Below are positions 9,264 through 18,132 of a DNA stretch of 64,000 bases, piece by piece (within the stretch, counting starts at the first letter, position 1; each line of letters begins with the position of its first letter). Source of the DNA: Flavobacterium agri. Its GTDB lineage: Bacteria; Bacteroidota; Bacteroidia; Flavobacteriales; Flavobacteriaceae. Location: assembly GCF_013401995.1 (NCBI RefSeq), contig NZ_JACBJI010000003.1, positions 372,001 to 436,000 on the forward strand, read 5' to 3'. The position numbers and the translations under genes are program-made. The notes beneath the pieces were generated by a model. It was not told the DNA's origin. It saw nothing but the letters and a program-made list of their open reading frames with translations, and did not search any database.

Positions 9264-10862
9264 ATGCGCGTTTCCCATGTGATATTTTTCTTTTTGTTGA
9301 CCCATGTCCTGTTGGCCAAAGACATCAATCCCGTCATCGACCGACTTGACAAGGTCTTGCAGGACAAAGAAATCTATGTGCGCAAGAAGTACGCGAAGAT
9401 CAAGGAACTCAAACGCAATGTTGACAAATACACGCTGAGCAAGGACGACCGCCAGTTATATACGTATTATTTGGAGTTGTTCGACGAATACAAATCGTTC
9501 AAATACGACTCGGCCTATTATTACCTGGAATCGGCAAAATCGAAGGCATTCGTGCTAAAAGACGATCAATTGTTGTCGAAAGCCAGGATAAAAGAAGGTT
9601 TCGTTTTGCTGTCGTCGGGCTTGTTCAAGGAGGCTTTAGATACGCTCAACAGCATTGCGGTAGAGAAATTGCCGTCTAAAAACCAGTTCGAATATTATTC
9701 GATCAAAGCGCGTGCGTATTACGATTTGGCCGATTACAACAAAGATCCGCGCTTCAACATCGCGTATGTCCAAAAAGGGAATGAGTACATAGAAAAGGCG
9801 CTCAAACTTGTGAGCCCGAATACGAACGAATATTGGGCCACCGAAAGCCTCAAGCGCATGAAACAGCAGGATTGGCGCGGTGCCGAATTCGCGTTCAGCT
9901 ATTGGATCAACAATTTCAAACTGCCCGAGGAATACTACGGCATCGCAACCTCAAGTCTTGGATACATTTATTCGGAACGTGGTTTTACCGAAAAAGCGAT
10001 CGAATATTTGGCGCTGGCTGCGATCGGAGACGTGAAAAGCGCCACGAAAGAAACGGTCGCATTGCGCAATCTCGCTAACGAATTGTTCAAACTCGGATAT
10101 CTCGAAAAAGCCAACAGTTACATCAGCCTGGCGATGGACGACGCGACGTTCTACAACGCACGTCATCGCAAGATCGAGATTTCGTCCATACTTCCGATCA
10201 TCGAGAAAGCGCAACTCAACAAAATTCAGGGACAGAACGACACTTTGGAGCGCATCGTGATTTTGCTTACGGTTTTGGCGGTCATCATCATCGTGTTCCT
10301 TGTCATCATTTTCAAACAGCTCAAACACAAGAACGCGGCGCGAAAGGAAATGGCCGAATCGTATGTGAAGTTGCAGGAAATGAATACGTCGTTAAGTGAA
10401 GCCAACGCAATCAAACAGGAATACATCGCGTATTTCATCAAGGCGACGTCCGATTTCGTCAATAAGATCGACCATTTCCAAAAGTCGACAATTCAGAAAG
10501 TCATCGCCAAAAAGACCGAGGATTTGCTGCAATCGCTCAAGAAATATGACATAAAGCACGAACGCGAGAACTTGTTCCATCAATTCGACGAGATTTTCCT
10601 GCGCTTGTTCCCGTCGTACATTTCCGATTTCACGTCGTTTTTCGCGCCCGAACATCAACCCATCATCAAAAAAGGCGAACTTTTGAATACGGAGATGCGA
10701 CTTTTTGCGCTGTATCGCCTCGGTATCCAGGACGCGAACCAAATCGCCGAATTCCTTGAACTTTCGGTCGCGACGGTGTATACGTATAAGACGCGCATCA
10801 AAGGAAAATCATTCCACAAAGATTGTTTCGAGGATAAGATCATGGCGATCAAGACGATTTAA
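9264..10862 (+). CDS. SusR-like membrane-spanning transcriptional regulator (DUF6377-type)
   Basis: Predicted to sense a sugar in the periplasm and activate the divergent SusC/D operon. 532 aa: signal sequence 1-18, an alpha-helical TPR-like sensor about 30-325 (repeats of the Y-A--L type, for example [15 protein letters not shown]), one transmembrane helix 331-352, and a coiled-coil segment. The C-terminal cytoplasmic helix-turn-helix is at about 478-517 ([20 protein letters not shown], then [12 protein letters not shown]), resembling LuxR-type recognition helices. This is the architecture of Bacteroides SusR. Placement beside the locus supports the role. Which glycan it senses cannot be told. 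Confidence 0.85.
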   Translation: MRVSHVIFFFLLTHVLLAKDINPVIDRLDKVLQDKEIYVRKKYAKIKELKRNVDKYTLSKDDRQLYTYYLELFDEYKSFKYDSAYYYLESAKSKAFVLKDDQLLSKARIKEGFVLLSSGLFKEALDTLNSIAVEKLPSKNQFEYYSIKARAYYDLADYNKDPRFNIAYVQKGNEYIEKALKLVSPNTNEYWATESLKRMKQQDWRGAEFAFSYWINNFKLPEEYYGIATSSLGYIYSERGFTEKAIEYLALAAIGDVKSATKETVALRNLANELFKLGYLEKANSYISLAMDDATFYNARHRKIEISSILPIIEKAQLNKIQGQNDTLERIVILLTVLAVIIIVFLVIIFKQLKHKNAARKEMAESYVKLQEMNTSLSEANAIKQEYIAYFIKATSDFVNKIDHFQKSTIQKVIAKKTEDLLQSLKKYDIKHERENLFHQFDEIFLRLFPSYISDFTSFFAPEHQPIIKKGELLNTEMRLFALYRLGIQDANQIAEFLELSVATVYTYKTRIKGKSFHKDCFEDKIMAIKTI

Positions 10863-10951
10863 GATGCGACGAACTTTCTGAAACCGCCAAGTTGCAAAGC
10901 TTAACTTCCTTAACTATCTTAATGGTTCAAATAAATAAGGCATCGAACTGA

Positions 10952-11332
10952 ATGTTACGCAAAGACTACCTCGTTTTCCAAATCGAAGAGCTCGCCAAAT
11001 TCATGGCAAAACTGCTCGCGACCTTATCGGGATTGACGTTCGATGAGGCGATCGAATCGGTAGAAACGGCTTTGGCCGAAAGAGGTTTGGTCTTGGACGA
11101 CATCTTGCATCTCGAAGATTCCGAGCTCATCGAAACCTTGAAGCAAAATCCCGCTTTCGATTCGGGGAATATCGAAAACCTCGCCGATATTTTGATCGCT
11201 CTCGGCGACAAGTCCGACGATGTAAAATGGTATGGCAAAGGCTTATTTTTACTGGAGTATCTCAACGCTTCCGATAAGATTTTTTCGCTTGGCAGAAATG
11301 CGAAAATCGAGTACCTCAAAACACGTCTCTAA
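10952..11332 (+). CDS. Small helical protein of unknown function
   Basis: 126 aa, no signal peptide or membrane segment, acidic and Leu-rich, predicted all-alpha. The N-terminus MLRKDYLVFQIEELAKFM resembles the start of DUF6483-type proteins, but I cannot confirm membership. The second half (LADILIALGDKSDDVKWYGKGLFLLEYL) could be a helical repeat. It stands alone, 89 nt after the SusR-like gene and 94 nt before trxB, which has its own promoter. Function unknown. Confidence 0.7.
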   Translation: MLRKDYLVFQIEELAKFMAKLLATLSGLTFDEAIESVETALAERGLVLDDILHLEDSELIETLKQNPAFDSGNIENLADILIALGDKSDDVKWYGKGLFLLEYLNASDKIFSLGRNAKIEYLKTRL

Positions 11333-11391
11333 ACTTATCCACATATAGGCAAAAGTAATTTACAATGGGTTTTTTTACGCGTTGAATCTGT

Positions 11392-11399
11392 TACATTTG
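11392..11399 (+). promoter_or_regulatory. Bacteroidota -7 promoter box (TACATTTG) of trxB
   Basis: An exact TAnnTTTG match 27 nt before the ATG at 11427. It sits downstream of a TTG-type alternative start at 11382, which argues against that longer reading. Confidence 0.65.
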
Positions 11400-11426
11400 C
11401 AGTCGAAAATCCAACTACCAAACATT

Positions 11427-12392
11427 ATGTCAGATTCAATAGAAAAAGTGAAATGCCTTATCATCGGATCGGGTCCTGCGGGTTATACCGCCGCGATTTA
11501 CGCTGCCCGTGCCGATATGCATCCTGTTTTATACACCGGCCTCGAACCAGGCGGACAGCTTACCACCACGACCGAAGTCGACAACTTTCCGGGTTATCCC
11601 GAAGGCATTGACGGACCAACGATGATGGTGCAGCTTCAACAGCAAGCCGAACGTTTCGGTACCGACGTACGCATCGGGATGGCGACGATGGTACAATTCC
11701 ACAAAGAAGTTGGCGGATGGCACAAAGTCATCATCGACGGGGCAAAAGAAATCCATGCCCAAACCGTGATCATCTCTACTGGCGCGACCGCGAAATACCT
11801 CGGATTGCCTAGCGAGCAAAGATTGCGCGGAGGCGGCGTTTCCGCATGCGCCGTGTGCGACGGATTCTTCTACAAAGGACAAGACGTAGCCATCGTGGGC
11901 GCCGGAGATACGGCTGCAGAAGAAGCGACGTACTTGGCCAATATCTGCAAAAGCGTAACCATGCTTGTTCGAAAAGGACATATGCGCGCTTCGAAAGCGA
12001 TGCAACACCGCGTGAACAACACGCCTAACATCACCGTTTTGTACAACAGTGAAATCGATGAGGTTTTAGGCGATCAGGTTGTGGAAGGCATACGCGTATT
12101 CGACAACGCGACTTGCGAGAAAACGGATATTCCTGTGACTGGATTGTTCATTGCGATCGGCCACAAACCGAATACCGAAATCTTCCAGGGCCAATTGCAG
12201 ATGGATGAAACGGGTTATCTGATCACTCACGGAAAATCTACCAAAACGAACCTGCCAGGTGTTTTCGCTTGTGGAGACGTTCAGGACAACGTATACCGTC
12301 AGGCCGTAACCGCAGCCGGAACGGGTTGTATGGCGGCTTTGGATGCCGAGCGTTATTTGGTTTCGCTTGAGCAGCCTGTGAGCGCGGAATGA
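11427..12392 (+). CDS. trxB: Thioredoxin-disulfide reductase
   Basis: NADPH-dependent flavoenzyme that reduces thioredoxin in the cytoplasm. 321 aa, normal length. FAD-binding GSGPAG at 14-19, the redox-active CAVC at Cys141/Cys144 (CATC in E. coli), the NADPH-binding GAGDTAAEEA, and the C-terminal FAD motif GVFACGDVQDNVYRQAVTAAG. ATG 11427 is chosen because a -7 box lies just upstream and the family N-terminus begins here. Single-gene unit ended by the hairpin at 12459-12498. Confidence 0.97.
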   Translation: MSDSIEKVKCLIIGSGPAGYTAAIYAARADMHPVLYTGLEPGGQLTTTTEVDNFPGYPEGIDGPTMMVQLQQQAERFGTDVRIGMATMVQFHKEVGGWHKVIIDGAKEIHAQTVIISTGATAKYLGLPSEQRLRGGGVSACAVCDGFFYKGQDVAIVGAGDTAAEEATYLANICKSVTMLVRKGHMRASKAMQHRVNNTPNITVLYNSEIDEVLGDQVVEGIRVFDNATCEKTDIPVTGLFIAIGHKPNTEIFQGQLQMDETGYLITHGKSTKTNLPGVFACGDVQDNVYRQAVTAAGTGCMAALDAERYLVSLEQPVSAE

Positions 12393-12399
12393 TTTTGGG

Positions 12400-12538
12400 G
12401 CCACGAATGGCACGAATTTCACAAATAAGAGAACGCTATTAGAAATTATATTATAGTTCTAATGAAAAATCCCGATGAGAATCGGGATTTTTCATTAGCG
12501 ATTGGTATTGGATTCGTGAAATTCGTGCCATTCGTGGC
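12400..12538. repeat. Nested inverted repeat (23-bp perfect arms) between convergent genes
   Basis: Arms at 12400-12422 (GCCACGAATGGCACGAATTT followed by CAC) and 12516-12538 are perfect reverse complements over 23 nt. They enclose the perfect terminator hairpin at 12459-12498. The arm belongs to the GCCACGAAT family that recurs near 37182-37356, 40364-40390 and 54211-54282. It fills the gap between trxB and the GIN gene. Confidence 0.85.
12459..12498. terminator. Bidirectional intrinsic terminator, trxB / GIN-domain gene
   Basis: Perfect 18-bp arms beginning CTAATGAAAAATCCCGAT around a GAGA loop. T-runs inside the arms give a T-rich 3' side on both strands. It serves convergent trxB and the GIN gene. 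Confidence 0.85.
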
Positions 12539-12543
12539 TAAAC

Positions 12544-13377
12544 TCACTTCACCTTATTGTTCTTCTTCGAAATCAAAGCATTGTCGCTAAACTTATTGAT
12601 CTCGATTTTCTGTTCTCCATGCAAATCGATTTCCGATTTTCCCGAAGCCGAAATCACCGCTTTTTCCAAGACTTCGATACTGCAATTGCTGTTGCCTTCG
12701 GTCGTAAGGTCGGCGTTTTTGGTCGTGAGGTTCTTACCGACGAAATTCACGTTATTGTCCAAACGAAGCTTTAGCGTATTCACGTCGCCTTCGATGGCCG
12801 CGGACGCTTTCTGATACATATCGAACGTAAGTTTATCCGAAGAAATCAACGCTTTCAGGTTCGCGCCGTTGTTCATTTCCACGACCGATTCGGTAGCCGA
12901 TACGTTGAGTTCGGTTTTCGACTTGTCGTTGGCCATGAACGTGAATTTCTTGCTTTTTACGGTCGCGAAAATCTTGGCGTTATCGAACGTTTTGATCGTG
13001 AAATCGGTCAGGATAAGATCCGTAAGCGCCGTCACGTTCGCACTCCCTTTTGCCGTAAGCAGTTTGAAGTCGTCCGTATAGGTAATCTTCACGCTGAGTT
13101 TCTTGAAGCTGCTGATTTGTTGATTGGCCGAAATCCGCAAAATGCCCGTGTTTTCAGAAATCGAGATGACCTCGTGCAGGTTGTCGTCGGCTTCGATTTC
13201 GGCATCGGCCTTGTCGCCTTTAGACAGGAAAAGCTCGATGTTGTCGGCCACTTCGATCGCCTCGAAATTCCCGATTTCCTTTTGGGACGTCGTGACCACT
13301 TTCGTGCCTTTGAGCTTTTGTGCCGACGTGTTGAGCACGTTGAAAGCCACAAATAAGATAAGTAGGAAATTTTTCAT
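12544..13377 (-). CDS. Exported GIN-domain (DUF2807) beta-helix protein
   Basis: 277 aa with a signal peptide MKNFLLILFVAFNVLNTSAQ and a body of short repeating strands typical of the putative adhesin head (GIN) domain, which folds as a right-handed beta-helix (KLSVKITYTDDFKLLTAKGSA; FTIKTFDNAKIFATVKSKKF). Probably periplasmic or surface-exposed; molecular role unknown. The start at 13377 is preferred to an upstream in-frame codon because a -7 box at 13395-13402 would lie inside the longer reading. Very basic C-terminus (KKNNKVK). Two other GIN proteins occur in this window. Confidence 0.85.
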   Translation of the reverse strand: MKNFLLILFVAFNVLNTSAQKLKGTKVVTTSQKEIGNFEAIEVADNIELFLSKGDKADAEIEADDNLHEVISISENTGILRISANQQISSFKKLSVKITYTDDFKLLTAKGSANVTALTDLILTDFTIKTFDNAKIFATVKSKKFTFMANDKSKTELNVSATESVVEMNNGANLKALISSDKLTFDMYQKASAAIEGDVNTLKLRLDNNVNFVGKNLTTKNADLTTEGNSNCSIEVLEKAVISASGKSEIDLHGEQKIEINKFSDNALISKKNNKVK

Positions 13378-13394
13378 GTTGTTTGGTTGTGGCA

Positions 13395-13402
13395 CAAATA
13401 TA
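13395..13402 (-). promoter_or_regulatory. -7 promoter box (TATATTTG) of the GIN-domain gene
   Basis: Exact TAnnTTTG match on the minus strand, 17 nt before the ATG at 13377. Confidence 0.65.
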
Positions 13403-13481
13403 AAAATTAGGACGATTGTTTTCGTAAGGCCATAAAACAACGACGGCGGAAATTATCTTTCCGCCGTCGCCTTGCTATCGT

Positions 13482-16400
13482 TTAATCGAATTTTTTGAGA
13501 TTGTCGTCCGTTACGCGATCGATGAGGTAATTATACGGATCGATTCCCGCATTGTAAGGCAGCTCGCTCACAGTAAACTTGAAGGTATTCTGTTTTTGAG
13601 TCACTTTCACACGTTTTTTGGCGAGTACTTTACCGAATTGGGCATCGTCTTTAGGTTCTGCGAAAACCGCAACGTCGATATAATCGGCAATCGGGATCGG
13701 TTTTTCGACACCTATCGAATCCGAACGGAATTTCTCTGATTTCGTTTCGAGCGTCACCAAAAAATCCTTGCCTTTTTTCTCGTATGACGCTTTCATCAAT
13801 CGGTTGTCGAACAAGGTGATGTTCTCGAACATGTCCGAAATCAGGTATTGGAGCGAATCGGGTGTGACTTTTCGGAACTCGCGCACCGCATAATTCGATG
13901 TCGCATACGGCGGTTCTTTATACGCGAATTCGTTCAAAAGGTTGCGCAAGGCCTGGTTCGTCTGGTTTTCGCCTATCATTTCCTTGAGATAATACATCAC
14001 GACACTCGCTTTGTTGTAGTGGATGTACTGCTGGCTCTCGGTTTTCATGAGCGGGCGTTCGGCCTCAGATTCGGCGCTGCGTCCCGAAAGATAATCGTCC
14101 ATTTCGTACTTGAGGAACTTTTTCATCTTGTCCTTTCCGTATTCCTTTTCCATGACCATCAAAGCCGAATATTGTGCAAAGCCTTCGCTCATCATCTCGC
14201 TTCCCTGCATGTTCGCGCCGCAAAGTTGATGCGCCCAATACTGGTGGCCCATTTCGTGGGCGACGACGTAGAATACCATGTCGATGTCGCTGTCTTTCAC
14301 GTCCCGCAGATCGGTGATGAAACCGATGGATTCGCTGTACGGCATCGTTCCCGGAAATGCCTGCGCAAAGCTCGAATAGCGCGGGAATTCTATGATGCGA
14401 CACTGCTTTTGGTAATACGGCCCGAAATTTTTGGTGTAATATTCGAGCGATTTCTGCATCGCCTTTAACATGTTCGGAACGTTATACGCATGTTTTTTGT
14501 CGTAATAGACTTCGAGGTCGATACCATTCCATTTTTGGCGCGCGACCTGGTAATCCGCCGAAATGAACGAATAGAAATTAAGTGCTTTCTGGTCGAGTTT
14601 GTACTGGAAATAGCGTCTTCCGTTTTTCTTCCATTCCTTGACGAGCGAACCCGGAGCGATCGCGATCTGGTTCGGCGACGTGCTGATCGTCGTGTTCACC
14701 GTAACCCAATCGGAATCGTTGCCGATGTAAGTGTTCGAACGCGCTACAAGGTTGTTATCGTCGAGTTTGGGCATGCGTTGGCGCACCGGAAGCTTGAGCT
14801 TGGCGCGTTTGTTCTTGTCCTGGATCTCGTATTCGCGTTGGTATCCGAATCGCGGCAACAAATTATCGCTGTTGAAGAACGTACCGTTTTGCGTCAATCC
14901 CGTAAACGTGACTTCGTTTTCGAAACCGCGGTTCACTTTGGTCAAATTGACCTCGAACTTAATCGAATCACCTGGCTGTAAAGGTTTGTCGAGCGAGTAG
15001 ACGCGATACAACAAGCGCTGTTCCTTGAGTTTGATTTTGGCGTTCGGGATTTTCATCTCGATACTGTCGGTCAAATCGGGCATCGTGAAATGGAGTTCCG
15101 AAATCGGCTTGTTCGAAACATTGTGCGCCCAAGCCGTGACTTTTGCGGTCATGCTGCGGTTTTCGGGCTGCAGGTCGATTTGGTAATCGAACTTGTAATA
15201 GCGCGGCTGCGTGATATTCTCGTATTTCTTGAACTGCTTTTCGTATGCCTCGCGTTTGTCCTGACCTTGTTTGTTCGAATCGTACGTGTTCAATACCAAC
15301 GTGTTGTAATACACGAATCCGGCGCACAATACGAACAACGCCAAACTGGCGGCTATGGCGATACTGCTTTTCGAAAAACGGGTTTTGGCATTTTTCCATC
15401 GGCTTTTCCAGTCTTCTTCCTTACCTCTGATATAGGAAGCCGAAATCACGAAGAACAGCAACAAACAGAACAATCCCCAATACGCGCTATACCAAGTCAG
15501 TCCGGGAATGAATGGCCCGTAACCGTTCATGTCCGAATAAATCGTACGCGGACGCGCCCCGAAAGCCACCATGTTCGTATCGATTTCCAAAACGCTCCAG
15601 ATGAAACTGTTCACGATCAGGAACGCGATGAACGCGAACCACGCGATATAGCGGTTGTTGATCAGGTAATGGAACAAAAGCGAAAGCGTAGTCAGGAACA
15701 AGATGCGCGACATCTGGATCAGGATCAATTCCTTGAAATACACGTCGATTTCGAAATTCGTATAGCCGTAAAGCATTTGGGTAAAAATACCGAGCACGAT
15801 CGAAACAACGATCACGAGTAATATCGAAAGGAAAATCGCAATGAATTTAGACGTGAACAACATACCCGACAAAACCGGTGTCGCATCTTGTATCTCGTTG
15901 ATTTTCGCGTCGCGTTCCTTCCAGACCAGAACGCCCGTGTAGAACGCGATAAATCCGTAGAAAAAAACGGCGTACGAATCGAGGATACTGTCGGCCACGA
16001 TGTAGGTGGTCGGATAACGCGTCGTGCCGAAACTGTCGGTAAGCGTACAGAATCCGACGATCAAAATGATGAAACCGATGGCCATCACCGTAATGTAAAC
16101 CGGATTTTTGATGATCGATTTTGTTTCGAATTTAATCAGGTGCAACCACGAACCGAACGTAAAAACGCCGGCTTTTTTCGGTTCGAAAACCGCGTTGGTG
16201 ACCACGGGCTGTTTGAGGTTTTTCTCTTTCTTTTCCTTGGCTTTTCGGTTTTTCGCGTTGAACGAGAACTTCCAATAGATCGCCATCAATATAATAAAAG
16301 CTATACCCAGCCATAACAATCGGTTTGTTAATAACTCACCACTTAAATGCGTAACGCTATAATTCTTTTCACCCAACGTCAGATATTTGGTCATGACGTC

Positions 16401-17057
16401 AAAAGGACGTACTCCAAAAGGGTCTATTACCGTTGCAAGCCATTCAGTTTGTATATCTTTTGTATAAGCATCTGCCACAAAATAGAGAACGAGCATGAGT
16501 ACTGATCCAACAAAAGAAACGATAGTACTTCTAAAAGTTACGGCGAGACCAAAGAGCAGAACTCCAGTAATAAAGATATTGGGAATTGCGAAGGAGACTA
16601 ATCCTTGTAAATGTGCTGACCAATAAATTGCTCCATAACGTTCTGCGGGTGTCCAATCAAAAGCGGGCGCAACCAATGGTGCAATCAAAGCCCCGAGAGA
16701 AATTCCGAGTGAGGGAATCAACGAAATTATTAACGCTCCTATGAATTTGCCGAAGAAGTAATCACGTTTTTTTATTGGACTCGAAAATACGAACTGGTAC
16801 ATACCTGTTTCGAAATCGCGGTTGGCGGTCGCATTCATAAAAGCGGTCGTCATTAAAAGAGTAACCGTCGACATGAATACATAATAATTGATGATTTGGA
16901 AAGGTGCGTTTTTGAAAATATTACCAGGATTGCTACCTATGATAACATTTTCTGAGGCTGTTGCGCCAAAAGTGAACAACGCACAGATAAGCATGAATAT
17001 CCATACCATCGGTGTTTTGAGCCAATATTTTAGCTCATATCGTATAAATTTCCACAT
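13482..17057 (-). CDS. ABC exporter permease fused to an M1-family metallopeptidase domain
   Basis: 1191 aa. Residues 1-~580 are a doubled ABC-2 permease with about twelve membrane helices (for example FIIILMAIYWKF near 270). After a last helix (SIAIAASLALFVLCAGFVYY) comes an M1/gluzincin peptidase: zinc site HEMGHQ at His934-Glu935-His938 with the third ligand Glu958 in MMSEGFAQ. The exopeptidase GAMEN motif is replaced by GTMPYSES. Works with the ATPase encoded 17 nt upstream (17075-17947). This fusion is known in Bacteroidota but its substrate is not. The first ~740 nt (16320-17057) are clearly more AT-rich than the rest, hinting at a mosaic gene. Confidence 0.92.
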   Translation of the reverse strand: MWKFIRYELKYWLKTPMVWIFMLICALFTFGATASENVIIGSNPGNIFKNAPFQIINYYVFMSTVTLLMTTAFMNATANRDFETGMYQFVFSSPIKKRDYFFGKFIGALIISLIPSLGISLGALIAPLVAPAFDWTPAERYGAIYWSAHLQGLVSFAIPNIFITGVLLFGLAVTFRSTIVSFVGSVLMLVLYFVADAYTKDIQTEWLATVIDPFGVRPFDVMTKYLTLGEKNYSVTHLSGELLTNRLLWLGIAFIILMAIYWKFSFNAKNRKAKEKKEKNLKQPVVTNAVFEPKKAGVFTFGSWLHLIKFETKSIIKNPVYITVMAIGFIILIVGFCTLTDSFGTTRYPTTYIVADSILDSYAVFFYGFIAFYTGVLVWKERDAKINEIQDATPVLSGMLFTSKFIAIFLSILLVIVVSIVLGIFTQMLYGYTNFEIDVYFKELILIQMSRILFLTTLSLLFHYLINNRYIAWFAFIAFLIVNSFIWSVLEIDTNMVAFGARPRTIYSDMNGYGPFIPGLTWYSAYWGLFCLLLFFVISASYIRGKEEDWKSRWKNAKTRFSKSSIAIAASLALFVLCAGFVYYNTLVLNTYDSNKQGQDKREAYEKQFKKYENITQPRYYKFDYQIDLQPENRSMTAKVTAWAHNVSNKPISELHFTMPDLTDSIEMKIPNAKIKLKEQRLLYRVYSLDKPLQPGDSIKFEVNLTKVNRGFENEVTFTGLTQNGTFFNSDNLLPRFGYQREYEIQDKNKRAKLKLPVRQRMPKLDDNNLVARSNTYIGNDSDWVTVNTTISTSPNQIAIAPGSLVKEWKKNGRRYFQYKLDQKALNFYSFISADYQVARQKWNGIDLEVYYDKKHAYNVPNMLKAMQKSLEYYTKNFGPYYQKQCRIIEFPRYSSFAQAFPGTMPYSESIGFITDLRDVKDSDIDMVFYVVAHEMGHQYWAHQLCGANMQGSEMMSEGFAQYSALMVMEKEYGKDKMKKFLKYEMDDYLSGRSAESEAERPLMKTESQQYIHYNKASVVMYYLKEMIGENQTNQALRNLLNEFAYKEPPYATSNYAVREFRKVTPDSLQYLISDMFENITLFDNRLMKASYEKKGKDFLVTLETKSEKFRSDSIGVEKPIPIADYIDVAVFAEPKDDAQFGKVLAKKRVKVTQKQNTFKFTVSELPYNAGIDPYNYLIDRVTDDNLKKFD

Positions 17058-17074
17058 GTAGTTTACGGTTTAGG

Positions 17075-17947
17075 TTAGACGAGTTCGTGGATTTTGGCGA
17101 AAAATACGTCTTCGAGATTTTCCTCGGCCTTGATGAAACCGTTGCTCGGATTGTCCTCGGCGAACACGTGGATCAACGGATTGCCGCCCACGAGTTTGTT
17201 CGAAATCACCTTGTATTCAGACTGATATTGGCCCAAAGCGTGCTTGTCGACTTTCTTTTCCCATACTTTGCCTTTGATTTGGGCGAGCGCTTCGTCCGTA
17301 TTGCCGCTGAAAAGCACGCGGCCTTTGTCCATGATGGCCATTTGGGTGCACAATTCGCGCACGTCCTGTACGATATGCGTCGAAAGGATCACGATCACAT
17401 TTTCCCCGATCTCGCTCAAGATGTTGTAGAATCGGTTTCTTTCACCAGGGTCGAGTCCCGCGGTCGGTTCGTCTACGATCACGAGTTTCGGATTTCCGAT
17501 AAGGCATTGCGCAATCCCGAACCGCTGGCGCATCCCGCCGCTGTAACTGCTCACGGCATTTTTACGATGTTCCCAAAGGTTCACTTTGACCAAAAGTTCG
17601 CTTACGATTTGTTTGCGTTCCGATTTGTCTGCGAAACCTTTTAAAAGGGCGAGATGGTCGAGCAGGTCGACGGCCGAAGTCCTCGGATACACGCCGAATT
17701 CCTGCGGCAGGTAGCCCAAAACCTTGCGCAGGTTTTCCTTGTCCTTGAGAATGTCGATGTCGCCAAGGAAAGCCGAGCCGCTGTCTACGTCCTGAAGCGT
17801 GGCGAGCGTTCGCATGAGTGAAGATTTTCCGGCTCCGTTTGGGCCAAGTAGCCCGAACATGCCTTTTTCGATTGTGAGGGAAACATCGTTGAGCGCGTGT
17901 ACGCCGTTAGGATATTTCTTGTCGATGTTGTTGATGACAAGTTTCAT
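17075..17947 (-). CDS. ABC transporter ATP-binding protein partnered with the permease-peptidase fusion
   Basis: 290 aa, cytoplasmic ATPase. Walker A GLLGPNGAGKSS, Q-loop LPQEFGVYP, signature YSGGMRQRFGIAQ, Walker B LVIVDEPTAGLDP, H-loop LSTHIVQDV. CcmA/NatA-type with a C-terminal extension of about 80 aa. First gene of a two-gene unit; a -7 box lies at 18024-18031. Exported substrate unknown. Confidence 0.93.
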   Translation of the reverse strand: MKLVINNIDKKYPNGVHALNDVSLTIEKGMFGLLGPNGAGKSSLMRTLATLQDVDSGSAFLGDIDILKDKENLRKVLGYLPQEFGVYPRTSAVDLLDHLALLKGFADKSERKQIVSELLVKVNLWEHRKNAVSSYSGGMRQRFGIAQCLIGNPKLVIVDEPTAGLDPGERNRFYNILSEIGENVIVILSTHIVQDVRELCTQMAIMDKGRVLFSGNTDEALAQIKGKVWEKKVDKHALGQYQSEYKVISNKLVGGNPLIHVFAEDNPSNGFIKAEENLEDVFFAKIHELV

Positions 17948-18023
17948 GTGTCGTTGGTTATTGATGGTGATTTATGGATGAATGGTTGTTTGTGAATAGT
18001 TGTTGGTGAACGGTTTATATTCT

Positions 18024-18031
18024 CAAAACTA
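18024..18031 (-). promoter_or_regulatory. -7 promoter box (TAGTTTTG) of the ABC exporter operon
   Basis: Exact TAnnTTTG match on the minus strand, about 76 nt before the ATG of the ATPase gene. The leader between them is rich in GTTGTT/GGTGAA runs with no obvious fold. Confidence 0.5.
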
Positions 18032-18085
18032 ACGGTTTGCTTCGATTTTAAACGATTCAAGATAGGAATTGTAACGGCCTAAACG

Positions 18086-18116
18086 AAAAACTCCCGCTTA
18101 GTAGACGGGAATTTTT
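18086..18116 (-). terminator. Intrinsic terminator of the DUF4440-type gene
   Basis: Stem TCCCG/CGGGA extended by A-T pairs (AAAACTCCCG with CGGGAATTTT) and followed on the minus strand by GTTTTTCG. Located just after the stop codon at 18133. Confidence 0.65.
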
Positions 18117-18132
18117 GTAAAAGGGTTGCATG

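Noticed and set aside
11382..11426. Longer N-terminus for thioredoxin reductase
   Set aside because: It would start at a TTG-type codon upstream of and across the -7 box; the family N-terminus begins at 11427.
17948..18023. Leader of the ABC exporter operon as a riboswitch
   Set aside because: Only GTTG/GGTGAA runs without stable complementary arms.
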